Positions 17,061 through 26,606 of a stretch of 64,000 nucleotides of DNA are shown here, in pieces. The notes under the pieces were generated by a model. It saw nothing but the letters and a program-made list of their open reading frames with translations. It made no database searches and was not told the DNA's origin. Positions within the stretch are counted from its first letter, which is position 1. Every line of letters starts with the position of its first letter. The translations under genes were made by a program, and so were the position numbers. Source of the stretch: Carboxylicivirga litoralis (lineage in GTDB: Bacteria; Bacteroidota; Bacteroidia; Bacteroidales; Marinilabiliaceae). Location: contig NZ_JAFMVC010000001.1 in assembly GCF_025499605.1 (NCBI RefSeq), forward strand, positions 186,001 to 250,000, in the 5' to 3' direction.

Positions 17061-18419
17061 ATGCCAATGAAAATTGCTACATTATTAATCGCAGGACTGC
17101 TGTTTACAGGTTCTGTATTTGCTCAAAAGGGAGTAGAAGATGGGTCGAAGTATGGCCACGGTGAAGATAGCTTAAGATGTTTGGAAAATCTTTCACTTTA
17201 TTACGAGTATTACAAACAAAAGAATTATGCTGAAGCATTCCCAAAATGGGAAATCGCCTTTAACGAATGCCCGGCTTCAAACAAAAATTTATACTCGCAC
17301 GGTGAAAGAATCGTAGAAGGTCTTTATAAAAAAGAAAAAGATGCGGCTAAAAAAGCTGAATACTATGATCTTTTAATGAAGGTATATGACCAACGTGCGA
17401 AATACTTTGGTAGTGATAGAAAATACCCTACTGCATACATCATGGGTAAAAAAGCTATTACCATGTTGCGCTACAATCGTAACAACCCTGAGGTAATCAA
17501 AGAAGCACAACCATTATTAGAAGATGGTTTCAAGCAACTAGGTGCAAAAACTCAGCCTCCTGCATTACTTACATACATGGCCAACAGTGTTGCAATGTAT
17601 AAGATGGATGCTTTATCGGGTGAGAAATTAGTTGAAGTTTATACAAACGTCACAACAACACTTGGCAAACAAAAAGATGCCACCAAAGAAGCTAACAAGC
17701 CGAAATTACAAGAAGTCATCAACCAGGTGGAAGGTTTATTTGCACAGAGTGGAGCTGCTAACTGTGAAACATTGGCTGAGATTTTTGGCCCTCAACTAGC
17801 TGAGCACACAACTGACCTTGATTGGCTAAAGCGTGTGAACCGTTTATTAGTGAAAGGTGATTGTGATGAGTCTGAATTATTCTACCAATCATCAGAGTAC
17901 CTGCATAATATTGAGCCATCTGCTTCTTCAGCATTTGGTTTATCACACATGTACATGAAAACCGGCGATACTGATAAAGCAGTTGAATTCTTAAACGAGG
18001 CTATTACTTTAGAAGAGGATCCGACTAGTAAAGCCAAATACCATAACACACTTGGTTTGATATACATGTCGAAAAAGCAATATAGCCAAACCAGAGCTGA
18101 AGCTCGCAAAGCAATTGCATTACGTGGCGATTGGGGTGCTCCTTACATCTTAATTGGTAAAGCCTATGCAGCTGGTGCAGCATCATACGGTTCTAAAGAA
18201 TTTGAAAAGAAAACGGTTTATTGGGCTGCAGTTGACCAGTTTGTTAAAGCTAAGTCGGTCGATGCTGAAGCCGTAGCTGAAGCTAACGAAAACATTGCCC
18301 TTTATTCGCAGTACTTCCCTAACACTGAAGAGATTTTCTTCCAGGGATTGAAAGTAGGCGATTCATACAAAGTAGAAGGGTGGATTGGTGTAACTACAAC
18401 TGTAAGAGCTAAAAAATAA
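17061..18419 (+). CDS. Secreted tetratricopeptide-repeat protein
   Basis: A 452-residue periplasmic protein with a signal peptide ending at about VFAQKG. Helical repeats run through the body. Clear TPR-type units are SAFGLSHMYMKTGDTDKAVEFLNEAITLEED and AKYHNTLGLIYMSKKQYSQTRAEARKAIALRG at about 285-350, preceded by a related N-terminal helical region with the YYEYYKQKNYAEAFPKWEIAF unit. It is placed between an outer-membrane protein and LptC in one operon, so a scaffold role in envelope assembly is plausible but inferred. The gap to the previous gene is 24 bases. Confidence 0.85.
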   Translation: MPMKIATLLIAGLLFTGSVFAQKGVEDGSKYGHGEDSLRCLENLSLYYEYYKQKNYAEAFPKWEIAFNECPASNKNLYSHGERIVEGLYKKEKDAAKKAEYYDLLMKVYDQRAKYFGSDRKYPTAYIMGKKAITMLRYNRNNPEVIKEAQPLLEDGFKQLGAKTQPPALLTYMANSVAMYKMDALSGEKLVEVYTNVTTTLGKQKDATKEANKPKLQEVINQVEGLFAQSGAANCETLAEIFGPQLAEHTTDLDWLKRVNRLLVKGDCDESELFYQSSEYLHNIEPSASSAFGLSHMYMKTGDTDKAVEFLNEAITLEEDPTSKAKYHNTLGLIYMSKKQYSQTRAEARKAIALRGDWGAPYILIGKAYAAGAASYGSKEFEKKTVYWAAVDQFVKAKSVDAEAVAEANENIALYSQYFPNTEEIFFQGLKVGDSYKVEGWIGVTTTVRAKK

Positions 18420-18423
18420 AGCC

Positions 18424-19002
18424 TTGATACCTATATTAAGAAATAAAACAAAATCAACATATACAGCAAGCGGTCTTGTACTGCTTGCTGTTTGTTTTTT
18501 ATTAGTGGGCTGCCAGTCAAACAAGCCTGAAGAAATTGCTGCCATAACGAATCGTGAAGAGATTCCATCACTTATCTACGATGAGTTGGAGATGGAGTTA
18601 ACAGACTCAGGGCGTATTGTTCAAAGGCTGATTTCACCCAAAGTATTGCGCTACGACAGATTGAAAGAACCATACATCGATTTTCCGGATGGTTTACACG
18701 TAATCATGTATAGTATCGATGGCGAAATTGATGCCCAGATTAAATGCAGAAGCGCTGTTCATTATGAAAAGAAACAGCTTTGGGAGCTTAATATTGATGT
18801 GGAAGCCATGAACCGAAAAGGAGAAGTATTGAATACAGAACAACTCTTTTGGGACATGAAAGAAAAGCGCATCTATTCTGAAAAATTTGTGACCATCACA
18901 CAAGAAACCAGTGTTTACACAGGAACAGGCTTTGAGTCCGATGAAAAGATGGAAAACTGGTATATTAAAAACCTTCAAGGTGATCTTGAATTTGAAGAAT
19001 AA
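18424..19002 (+). CDS. lptC: LPS export protein LptC (lipoprotein form)
   Basis: A 192-residue LptC-family protein, the bitopic or lipid-anchored component that passes LPS from the LptBFG extractor to LptA. A lipobox LLVGC (Cys at about residue 30) follows a hydrophobic stretch, so this is the lipid-anchored form rather than one with a plain transmembrane anchor. The core has DELEMELTDSGRIVQRLISPKVLRYD and the repeated strand pattern AVHYEKKQLWELNIDVEAMNRKGEVLNTEQLFWD, ending in GTGFESDEKMENWYIKNLQGDL. The start is TTG at 18424, 4 bases after the previous stop; no ATG precedes the signal sequence. Confidence 0.85.
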   Translation: MIPILRNKTKSTYTASGLVLLAVCFLLVGCQSNKPEEIAAITNREEIPSLIYDELEMELTDSGRIVQRLISPKVLRYDRLKEPYIDFPDGLHVIMYSIDGEIDAQIKCRSAVHYEKKQLWELNIDVEAMNRKGEVLNTEQLFWDMKEKRIYSEKFVTITQETSVYTGTGFESDEKMENWYIKNLQGDLEFEE

Positions 19003-19056
19003 ACCCGTTTAACAACTTTTTCATATCTTTCCTTTTTTAATAGGTCTAGCTCAGAC

Positions 19057-20319
19057 ATGAATGAATACGTGATTATTGCACTAACCCTTATGCTATCCGC
19101 TTTTTTTTCGGGTTGTGAAATGGCATTTTTCAGTTCCAACAAATTATTGCTGGAGTTAAACAAAAAGAAGTATCCCATTCCTGCTCGTATTATCGATCGT
19201 TTTGTACGAAATCCGGGTGTATTTCTTTCTACAATATTAATTGGAAACAATGTTGCCCTGGTAATTTATGGTTTAAACATGGCCGACCTTATTGAGCCTG
19301 TCATCAACCAGTATTTCGAATCAGACATTGCCTTATTATTAATACAAACAGCTTTTTCTACGCTGATTATACTTATTACTGCAGAGTTCTTACCAAAAAC
19401 TCTGTTCCGTATCCATCCAACCTTTATTCTTAATGTTTTTGCCCTTCCATTGCTGTTCTTCTACCTACTATTTTATCCGCTAAGCAGGTTAACAATGAGC
19501 ATATCAGACTTTATCATCAAGAAAGTACTGAAGGCTAAAACAACGCACGAACAAGCTAACTGGATGCTCAGCAAAGTAGATTTGGATGATTTATTAACCG
19601 AACACCATGAAAAAAGCGACAAAGACGATGAAGGAGCCAACGAAATAAAGCTCCTAAAAAACGCGTTGGATTTCTCTAAATTAAAGATTCGCGAATGTAT
19701 CATTCCCCGGACAGAACTTCAGGTTATTGAAGTCAATGATGAGTTAGAGCCTTTGCGTAAGCAATTTATGGAAACCGGCCTATCCAAAATATTAGTTTAC
19801 AAAGATAGCATTGATAACATTATTGGTTATGTGCATGTTTCATCGCTTTTTAAAAACCCAAAGAAATTAAGAAACATCGTCAGCCCTATTTCTATAATTC
19901 CGGAAACAATGACTGCCAACAAAGTATTGGAGTTATTCACCAAGGAACATAAAAGCATTGCATTAGTTGTGGATGAATTTGGCGGAACAGCAGGCATTGT
20001 GACACTGGAAGATATTTTAGAAGAAATATTTGGTGAAATTAATGATGAGCACGATATACTAGAGCATATAGAGGAGCAGGTTAGCGATAATGAATACCGT
20101 TTTTCGGCCCGCTTAGAAATTGACTACCTCAACGAAAAGTATCCGATAAACCTCCCACAATCTGATGATTACGAAACAATTGCCGGACTTATACTTTTCC
20201 ACAACCAGTCAATTCCTGAGATTGATGACATCATCGAAATAGAACAATTTACCTTTCAGATTTTAGAAGCAAGCAATGCGCGTATTGAGTTGGTTAAAGT
20301 GAGTTTTGTAGCTGATTAA
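19057..20319 (+). CDS. CorC/HlyC-type DUF21-CBS membrane protein
   Basis: A 420-residue protein with the CNNM/CorC-type layout. An N-terminal DUF21 membrane domain (about 1-190) begins ALTLMLSAFFSGCEMAFFSSNK and includes EFLPKTLFR. A CBS pair follows (about 205-330; IPRTELQVIEV and IALVVDEFGGTAGIVTLEDILEEIFGEI), then a C-terminal CorC_HlyC domain with a TAGLIL-like IAGLILFHNQSIPEIDD. These proteins are linked to magnesium or other cation export; in flavobacteria a relative is gliding protein GldE. The position after lptC and before a foldase is shared with other Bacteroidota. Transport activity is inferred from the family. Confidence 0.9.
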   Translation: MNEYVIIALTLMLSAFFSGCEMAFFSSNKLLLELNKKKYPIPARIIDRFVRNPGVFLSTILIGNNVALVIYGLNMADLIEPVINQYFESDIALLLIQTAFSTLIILITAEFLPKTLFRIHPTFILNVFALPLLFFYLLFYPLSRLTMSISDFIIKKVLKAKTTHEQANWMLSKVDLDDLLTEHHEKSDKDDEGANEIKLLKNALDFSKLKIRECIIPRTELQVIEVNDELEPLRKQFMETGLSKILVYKDSIDNIIGYVHVSSLFKNPKKLRNIVSPISIIPETMTANKVLELFTKEHKSIALVVDEFGGTAGIVTLEDILEEIFGEINDEHDILEHIEEQVSDNEYRFSARLEIDYLNEKYPINLPQSDDYETIAGLILFHNQSIPEIDDIIEIEQFTFQILEASNARIELVKVSFVAD

Positions 20320-20435
20320 TCACGATCGAAAAACTTTCTGGCAGCAAAGATGAAAGCACCCTATCGTGTGTCCCATTTTTTTGTATATTCGTAACCTGAT
20401 TTTAAAATCTACATAATTTTATAAGTAATAACAGA

Positions 20436-22499
20436 ATGGCAACATTAGAGAGAATTAGAAATAAATCTGGATTACTCATTATCGTGATTGCGATCGGACT
20501 TTTAGCCTTCCTTTTAGGTGATTTGATGAGTTCGGGAGATTCCATTTTTAGACGACGTAACATGCAGATTGCTGAAATTAACGGTAATTCAGTTTCATAT
20601 CCTGAATACCAAAGTTATGTAACTGAGTTGGAAGATTACTATAAATTAAACTCACGTTCTTCAGCATTAGATGAAAATACTTCTTACCAAATTCGTGAGC
20701 AAGCCTGGAACCAGATGGTACAGGACATCATCATGGATGAAAAATATGAAGAATTAGGAATTGCTGTTACTGCTGATGAAATTTATGAGATGGCAACTGG
20801 TAAAAACGTACATCCACAAATTCGTCAGATGTTTACTAATCCACAAACCGGATTATTTGATAAAGCACAAGTCATTAACTTCCTTCAGCAGAAAAACTTA
20901 GATCCTAATGCTAATTTCTACTGGTTATTCCTTGAAAAACAAATCAAAAAAGAGCGTTTATTCACAAAGTATCGCGAGTTGATTAAAAAGGGAATGTTTG
21001 TAACCACTGCTCAGGCTGAAGCTGAAGCAAAGGCTAAGCAAAACAAAGTTGACTTTGACTTTGTGGTGAAGCGTTATTCATCAGTTCCTGATTCAACTGT
21101 TTCAGTTTCTGAAAGTGAAGTTAAAGATTACTACAACGCACACAAAGAAAACTACAAGCAGGAAGCAACACGCGATGTTGTTTACGTAGCATTTGATGTA
21201 AAACCTTCGGATGAAGATCGTCAGATGGCTAAGGAATGGATTGAGAAGTCAAAAATTGAATTCGAAAATCCTGAAACAGACGCAATACAGTATGTAAACA
21301 TGAACTCTGAGTCGAATTACATCGACCGCAACCTTAAGCTTGACCAATTGAGCTCAACGCTTCAAGGCTTTGTTCAGGGAGCTGCCGTTAACGAAGTTTA
21401 CGGTCCTTACTTAGAAAATGAAACATACAAATTATCACGCATTGTTGCAATCAAGCAAATTCCTGATTCAGTAAAAGCGCGTCACATCTTAGTGAACGAC
21501 CCTGCATTAGCTGACAGTTTATTTGCATTGATTAAAGGCGGCGCTAATTTTGCTAAAATTGCTCGTGAAAACTCAAGCGATCAAGGCTCTGCTATCAACG
21601 GTGGTGATTTAGGTTGGTTCGCCGAAGGAACAATGGTGAAGCCTTTCAACGATGCTTGTTTCGAAAACAAAAAAGGTGCTATCGTGAAAGTTGAATCTCA
21701 GTTTGGCATCCACATCATCAACGTTCAGGATAAAGGTAAACCGGTTACAAAGTACAACATTGCTACTTTAGAGCGTAACATTACTTTTAGCACTAAAACA
21801 AACCAGCAAGTATATGCACAAGCTGCTAAATTCGCCTCACAAAACAATACTATTGAGAAGTTTGACGAAGCCATTACTACTGACAATCTTGTTAAACGCT
21901 ATGGAAGAAGCATCAGAGCTAATGACCGCACTGTAAATAACCTACAGCACTCACGCGAGATGGTTCGCTGGGCATTTGAAGCTGACATCAATGACATGTC
22001 TGACATCTTCGAATTTGGTGACTCATACATTATTGCATTCTTAACAGGTGCTAAAGAAGAGGGATATCAATCGGTTGCTGCTGTTAAAGGTTCAATTGAA
22101 AGACGACTTCGTAACGATAAAAAAGCAGAGGTACTAACGACCGAGCTTAACAGTAAAAAGCAAGGTAATGACATTGCCGCTTTAGCAACTGCTATTGGTA
22201 GCGAAGTAATGAGTGCCAACCAGATTGATTTTGGTGCATTCCAGGTTCCCGGAGCTGGTGTTGAACCTGCTTTAGTGGCATTAGCTACTAGTTCAAAAAC
22301 GGGTGAGTTAAGCAATCCGGTTGCTGGTAACAATGGCGTATATGTTGTTAAAGTGAACAACGTAACCGAAAATACAACTGACGTTGCTGCTGAACTATCT
22401 CAATTGAAGCAAAGCAATGGTTTCAAAGTGGATTACCAGGCTACTGAAGCTATTCGCAGTAAAGCTGAAATCACAGACGAAAGAAGCAAATTCTTCTAA
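20436..22499 (+). CDS. PpiD/SurA-like periplasmic peptidyl-prolyl isomerase
   Basis: A 687-residue membrane-anchored foldase. MATLERIRNKSGLLIIVIAIGLLAFLL gives a short cytoplasmic start and one membrane helix, as in PpiD. The SurA_N-like chaperone region follows (about 35-180; MQIAEINGNSVSYPEYQ). A parvulin PPIase domain lies at about 345-435, with VKARHILV, FAKIARENSSDQGSAINGGDLGWFAEGTMVKPF and VESQFGIHIINV. The C-terminal third is a second, diverged helical region. It acts on outer-membrane or secreted clients leaving the Sec translocon. The operon ends here at a strong terminator. Confidence 0.92.
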   Translation: MATLERIRNKSGLLIIVIAIGLLAFLLGDLMSSGDSIFRRRNMQIAEINGNSVSYPEYQSYVTELEDYYKLNSRSSALDENTSYQIREQAWNQMVQDIIMDEKYEELGIAVTADEIYEMATGKNVHPQIRQMFTNPQTGLFDKAQVINFLQQKNLDPNANFYWLFLEKQIKKERLFTKYRELIKKGMFVTTAQAEAEAKAKQNKVDFDFVVKRYSSVPDSTVSVSESEVKDYYNAHKENYKQEATRDVVYVAFDVKPSDEDRQMAKEWIEKSKIEFENPETDAIQYVNMNSESNYIDRNLKLDQLSSTLQGFVQGAAVNEVYGPYLENETYKLSRIVAIKQIPDSVKARHILVNDPALADSLFALIKGGANFAKIARENSSDQGSAINGGDLGWFAEGTMVKPFNDACFENKKGAIVKVESQFGIHIINVQDKGKPVTKYNIATLERNITFSTKTNQQVYAQAAKFASQNNTIEKFDEAITTDNLVKRYGRSIRANDRTVNNLQHSREMVRWAFEADINDMSDIFEFGDSYIIAFLTGAKEEGYQSVAAVKGSIERRLRNDKKAEVLTTELNSKKQGNDIAALATAIGSEVMSANQIDFGAFQVPGAGVEPALVALATSSKTGELSNPVAGNNGVYVVKVNNVTENTTDVAAELSQLKQSNGFKVDYQATEAIRSKAEITDERSKFF

Positions 22500-22520
22500 A
22501 AAACGAGGAATAGAAAATAT

Positions 22521-22552
22521 AAAAGCGGAGCTTAACAGCTCCGCTTTTTTTT
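22521..22552. terminator. Bidirectional terminator between ppiD-like gene and cysK
   Basis: AAAGCGGAGCT (22522-22532) and AGCTCCGCTTT (22537-22547) form a perfect 11-pair stem with loop TAAC, followed by T8. The complement is flanked by Ts as well, so it can serve both convergent genes. Confidence 0.92.
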
Positions 22553-22573
22553 ATATCTAATTGCCTGAAATTT

Positions 22574-23497
22574 TTAATCGATATTAAAACTACTTAGGTA
22601 ACGCTCACCGGTATCGGGTAAAACAACTACAATTCGCTTTCCGGTATTTTCCGGTCTTTTAGCCACTTCAAGAGCGGCATAAAGTGCAGCTCCAGATGAA
22701 TAACCACAAAGAACACCTTCCTTTTGGGCAGCTTTATGAGCTGTTTCAATAGCCGCCTCATTCGTCACCTTAACAACTTCATCAAACACATCTGTATTCA
22801 GCACGTTTGGCACAAAACCAGCGCCTATTCCCTGAATTTTATGTGGCCCAGGCTGACCGCCTGATAATACAGGAGATGCTTCTGGTTCGACTGCTACAAT
22901 TTTGATAGTTGGCTTGCGCTCTTTCAAAACTTCACCTACTCCGGTTATTGTACCACCAGTTCCAATACCTGCAACAAAGATATCAATCTCGCCATCTGTA
23001 TCTTCCCATATTTCTTCTGCTGTTGTACATCGGTGAATGGCTGGATTAGCTGCATTATTAAACTGCTGGGGAACAAATGATTTGGGCAATTCTTTGGCAA
23101 TTTGCTCTGCTCTTTCAATAGCCCCTTTCATTCCTTTTTCAGCAGGTGTCAACACCAATTCAGCTCCAAACTTAACTAACAACTTTCTACGCTCAACACT
23201 CATACTCTCGGGCATAGTCAGGATAATACGATAGCCTTTAACAGCGGCCACAAAAGCTAAGCCGACACCTGTATTTCCACTGGTTGGCTCCACGATCACT
23301 GTTTCGGCATCCAACAGGCCTTTTTTCTCTGCATCATTAATCATTGAATAGGCAATTCGATCTTTTACCGAGCTGGCGGGGTTGAAAAACTCTAATTTAG
23401 CTACAACTTCAGCCTGCCCACCTTCATTTAAGCGATTCACTTTCACCAATGGCGTCTTACCGATTAACTCCGTTACGTTTTGTGCAATCTTACTCAT
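22574..23497 (-). CDS. cysK: Cysteine synthase (O-acetylserine sulfhydrylase)
   Basis: A 307-residue PLP enzyme that makes cysteine from O-acetylserine and sulfide. The PLP lysine is Lys45 in [12 protein letters not shown]. The substrate loop [12 protein letters not shown] (about 77-88), the phosphate-binding [12 protein letters not shown] (about 177-188) and the C-terminal [13 protein letters not shown] segment are all present. The length is typical for CysK. It is 12 bases downstream of an Rrf2-type regulator on the same strand, an arrangement similar to the CymR- and IscR-type control of sulfur genes in other bacteria. Confidence 0.96.
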   Translation of the reverse strand: MSKIAQNVTELIGKTPLVKVNRLNEGGQAEVVAKLEFFNPASSVKDRIAYSMINDAEKKGLLDAETVIVEPTSGNTGVGLAFVAAVKGYRIILTMPESMSVERRKLLVKFGAELVLTPAEKGMKGAIERAEQIAKELPKSFVPQQFNNAANPAIHRCTTAEEIWEDTDGEIDIFVAGIGTGGTITGVGEVLKERKPTIKIVAVEPEASPVLSGGQPGPHKIQGIGAGFVPNVLNTDVFDEVVKVTNEAAIETAHKAAQKEGVLCGYSSGAALYAALEVAKRPENTGKRIVVVLPDTGERYLSSFNID

Positions 23498-23509
23498 GGT
23501 TTTATTGGT

Positions 23510-23929
23510 TTATATGTAATACATTATACTTTCATTCTCTTCAGTAAAATAGTTATGTAATTTCTCTAAAGTAACACGGCGCAACAATCGTCCATAATCA
23601 TTACGAACACTTAATAAAAATCGACCTACAGCTTTCTCTGTGTTACTCCCGTCTGTTGCGATTGTCTTATCCAACTTTTCATCCAGAAGCAATACAATTT
23701 CATATAGGCTAATTTCCTTTAGAGGTTTAGCCAGCTGATAGCCTCCTCCTGCACCTCGCCGGACATTAACAATATGGCCTTTCCGCAAAGCAACAGCAAT
23801 GGCTTCTAAAAACTTAAGCGATATATTCTCACGCTCAGCAACTTCCGCCACTCCCAAATAATTTCCTTCTGCCAGCCCAGATAGTGTTAATAATAATCGC
23901 AAACCATAATGCATTTTCTTTGGAAACAT
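23510..23929 (-). CDS. Rrf2-family regulator, likely controlling cysK
   Basis: A 139-residue Rrf2 winged-helix protein. MHYGLRLLLTLSGLAEGNYLGVAEVAERENISLKFLEAIAVALRKGHIVNVRRGAGGGYQLAKP carries the family pattern, described here only by its ends (residues 6-69). The three Cys ligands for an Fe-S cluster found in IscR and NsrR are absent (no Cys at all), so this is closer to CymR, which senses sulfur status through complex formation with CysK. Direct linkage with cysK supports a sulfur-assimilation role. A 15-base sequence, TATCCTACYATTTTA, occurs at its start codon and again 162 bases upstream, and may be its own operator. Confidence 0.92.
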   Translation of the reverse strand: MFPKKMHYGLRLLLTLSGLAEGNYLGVAEVAERENISLKFLEAIAVALRKGHIVNVRRGAGGGYQLAKPLKEISLYEIVLLLDEKLDKTIATDGSNTEKAVGRFLLSVRNDYGRLLRRVTLEKLHNYFTEENESIMYYI

Positions 23930-23943
23930 ATCCTACTATTTTA
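23929..23943. promoter_or_regulatory. Candidate Rrf2 operator, copy 1
   Basis: TATCCTACTATTTTA overlaps the first base of the Rrf2 start codon and covers the leader immediately upstream of it. It matches copy 2 at 24091-24105 in 14 of 15 positions and the same orientation. Regulation by the adjacent Rrf2 protein is inferred. Confidence 0.45.
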
Positions 23944-24090
23944 CTTTTTCTGTTAGCAAATATGAATCAGTTGATTACTATTTCCAAATAAATAAACACC
24001 TTTTTATCCTATTCATTTTATATGATATTAAGTAACAACCTGACTCACAAACCAGTAAAAGCAAAACAAAAAAACTACAAGAAATGGTAT

Positions 24091-24109
24091 TATCCTACCA
24101 TTTTAGTAG
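24091..24109. promoter_or_regulatory. Candidate Rrf2 operator, copy 2
   Basis: TATCCTACCATTTTA followed by GTAG, so that CTAC (24095-24098) and GTAG (24106-24109) form short inverted arms around CATTTTA. GGTA at 24087-24090 also pairs with TACC at 24096-24099. It lies between the Rrf2 gene and the outer-membrane protein gene. Confidence 0.45.
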
Positions 24110-24139
24110 TATTAATAGAAGTATAATTGTAGGAATTTA

Positions 24140-25303
24140 TTAGAATGCCTCACGAATTGTAAAGTAAACTCCCGTATCGCCATGATTAGAACGGCCAAAA
24201 TCAACCCGGAAATTCAAACCTTCATCTGGTAAAACTTTGAAGCGAAGGCCGCCTCCCATCACCACATGAAGGTCTTTTAAAGGGGCTTGCATAAAGGCTG
24301 GAGAAACTTTTCCTGCTCCCGTGAACAACACACCGCCCAGGCGCCACCAAATATGCTTTCTCCATTCACTTTGTGCGTACCAAACATGTTTATCCATGTA
24401 ACGATAAGGATGCGAAATTCCGCGAAGCAGCCGCGAACCACCAAGAAAAGAAAGTTTATAAAAAGGGACATCTCCCTCAGCTCCTGACATGTATGTCTGA
24501 AGAGCCAAAATTGACTTACTCCCCTGCAGAGGTATGTACTTTCTAATATCGAGAGTTGAGGTAAAAAACTCATAATCACTCCCTAAAGCATTACTGTAAT
24601 AGCTGGTTGCAAATAGCACAAACCAACCACGTGAAGGATAAAGCTGATCGTTTCGGCTATCAAAAGCAAAGCCAGGCCCTAAACCATTGGCCCATCCCCC
24701 ATGATAACCCATAACATCAGGGGTTAATACATCTCCTTCAATATTGGTAAGATTATCGTTATTGATATCAATACTAACGCCAACAAACCATTTTGCATTT
24801 AAGCCCTTAAGTATTTCACTTTTTATTTTGAAGCGATTGATTTCGAATTGTGAAAACGGCGGTACTTTAACCTCGTTGCCAATACCATAAAACTCATCGG
24901 GCAAATACAGATACTGGAATTTTGAGATAAACATCCATCTGTTTTTCGTATAAGCATTAACGTCCAACTCAACTTCATACATCCCTGTTGTGGAGAATTT
25001 TACAGATGGAGCTATCGTTGTGGGGCGATAGTACTCGCAGTCGATATTTGCATTGGGCTTAATCCGCCAAACAGGCATAACTCCTATATGAAAACCTTGA
25101 CGGGGCGAATAACCAGCCATTGGATAAAATACCAAGCCATGACGTCCTTTTTCGAACGATACGAGATCGATAAGATCTTCAATCAGTCCAACAGCACCAG
25201 CCTCTTCAACAACACTTGTATCTTGCTTTTCTGATTCTTGAGCCTTAATTTGCAAGTGACTCAAAAAAGCAAGTAAAATACCAATCCCAATACTCTTCTG
25301 CAT
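24140..25303 (-). CDS. Omp85/BamA-type surface-antigen barrel protein
   Basis: A 387-residue outer-membrane protein of the bacterial surface antigen (D15/Omp85) type without POTRA domains. The signal peptide is residues 1 to about 21 (IGIGILLAFLSHLQIKAQ). The mature part begins with an acidic linker and an FEKGRHGLVFYPMAGYSPRQGF strand. The barrel contains GLGPGFAFDSRNDQLYPSRGW and the Omp85 signature block FLGGSRLLRGISHPYRYMDKH, ending in an aromatic terminal strand VYFTIREAF. ATG at 25303 begins 8 bases after the upstream stop; an earlier in-frame ATG overlaps that gene and is less likely. Confidence 0.88.
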   Translation of the reverse strand: MQKSIGIGILLAFLSHLQIKAQESEKQDTSVVEEAGAVGLIEDLIDLVSFEKGRHGLVFYPMAGYSPRQGFHIGVMPVWRIKPNANIDCEYYRPTTIAPSVKFSTTGMYEVELDVNAYTKNRWMFISKFQYLYLPDEFYGIGNEVKVPPFSQFEINRFKIKSEILKGLNAKWFVGVSIDINNDNLTNIEGDVLTPDVMGYHGGWANGLGPGFAFDSRNDQLYPSRGWFVLFATSYYSNALGSDYEFFTSTLDIRKYIPLQGSKSILALQTYMSGAEGDVPFYKLSFLGGSRLLRGISHPYRYMDKHVWYAQSEWRKHIWWRLGGVLFTGAGKVSPAFMQAPLKDLHVVMGGGLRFKVLPDEGLNFRVDFGRSNHGDTGVYFTIREAF

Positions 25304-25310
25304 TCCTATA

Positions 25311-26549
25311 TTATTGTAGCGCCTCGTTAAAATCATTAATTAAATCCTCACAATCCTCAATGCCAACTGACAGCCTCATCATAGTTGGCCTCACACCCAT
25401 CGCACTTTTTTCGAAATCCGAAAACTCGGCATAAATCGTTGACTCCGGATGAATTATTAATGTTTTATTATCATTTAGATTAGTAGCCTTACGCACTAAC
25501 TTTAAGCGATTAAAAAAACGATAACAGGCCTCTTTCGACTCCAGGTCAAACGTCATTACCGCCCCTGGCTTACCATCAAACTGCGCCTGAGCCAATTCAT
25601 ATCCTTTATTACCAACAACACCCGGATAATTATATTGAACAACTTTATTATGCGACTCAAAGAAAGAAGCCAATTGCTTACAATTCTCAACACAACGCTC
25701 CACTCTTAGCGGCATAATATCCAAACCCAAGTTCATAAAATGGGCTGTATGGGCTGTCATTGAACCCCCAAGATGCCGAAATATCTCTTTGCGAATACGA
25801 GCCACCAAAGCATTTGTTTCATACTTATCTGCCCATTCTTTTAATGCTGGCAATTTCGAATAGTCGTAGGTACCATTATCGAGCACAATACCTCCGAAAG
25901 CAGCTGCACCTCCAGAAATAAATTTAGTTGTTGACATTACTTCCACATCGACCCCAAACGACTTCGATTGAAAAACATATGGTGGCGTAATCGTACTGTC
26001 ACAAACAACTGCAACTCCTTTATTTTTAGCTAATGCACTTAATTGTTTTAAATCAACAATTTCTAATTGAGGATTGGTAATCGTCTCAAAAAAATACACG
26101 CGTGTTTTAGCATCTGTAGCTACTTCTACAGTAGACAAATCAGTCATATCAGCAAAACGAACCTCTATTCCCAGCGAAGGTAAAGTTTGCTTCAGTAATG
26201 CATACGAATGACCAAACAAATGATTGGACGCAACAATATTACCACCCTGTTCAACCAAGCTTAATAATACATTAGATATAGCTGCCATTCCCGAAGCCAA
26301 TGCAATAGCTGCATGCGCATCGCTCACTGCTAACATCTTTTTCTCAAAATATTCAACAGTTGGATTTGATGTGCGCGAATAGACATGAGCAAATTTCTTT
26401 CCTGAAAAAGTACCGGCAATCTCTTCGGCCGTGTCAAATTCATAGGCTACGCCATCGTACACAGGCATGTGTAAGGCATTGTAGGCGTCATCTTTAGGAA
26501 AACTAGCATGCAAAGAACGGGTAATAAATCCCTTTTTATTGTTATTCAT
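25311..26549 (-). CDS. O-acetylhomoserine sulfhydrylase / Cys-Met metabolism PLP enzyme
   Basis: A 412-residue PLP enzyme of the Cys/Met metabolism family. The PLP lysine is in the VMSTTKFISGG motif at about 208-218; YSRTSNPTVEYFEKK (about 57-71) and ALASGMAAISNVL (about 83-95) bind the cofactor phosphate and ring. Length and the MRLSVGIEDCEDLINDF end fit O-acetylhomoserine sulfhydrylases (direct sulfide incorporation into homocysteine), but methionine gamma-lyase is a close alternative. A cysK gene 2 kb away on the same strand supports a sulfur-assimilation role. Confidence 0.88.
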   Translation of the reverse strand: MNNNKKGFITRSLHASFPKDDAYNALHMPVYDGVAYEFDTAEEIAGTFSGKKFAHVYSRTSNPTVEYFEKKMLAVSDAHAAIALASGMAAISNVLLSLVEQGGNIVASNHLFGHSYALLKQTLPSLGIEVRFADMTDLSTVEVATDAKTRVYFFETITNPQLEIVDLKQLSALAKNKGVAVVCDSTITPPYVFQSKSFGVDVEVMSTTKFISGGAAAFGGIVLDNGTYDYSKLPALKEWADKYETNALVARIRKEIFRHLGGSMTAHTAHFMNLGLDIMPLRVERCVENCKQLASFFESHNKVVQYNYPGVVGNKGYELAQAQFDGKPGAVMTFDLESKEACYRFFNRLKLVRKATNLNDNKTLIIHPESTIYAEFSDFEKSAMGVRPTMMRLSVGIEDCEDLINDFNEALQ

Positions 26550-26606
26550 CTGGTTTCGTTTCGCAATTTTAACGATTAAAAATAAGGAATTATTGCACTT
26601 CCAATA

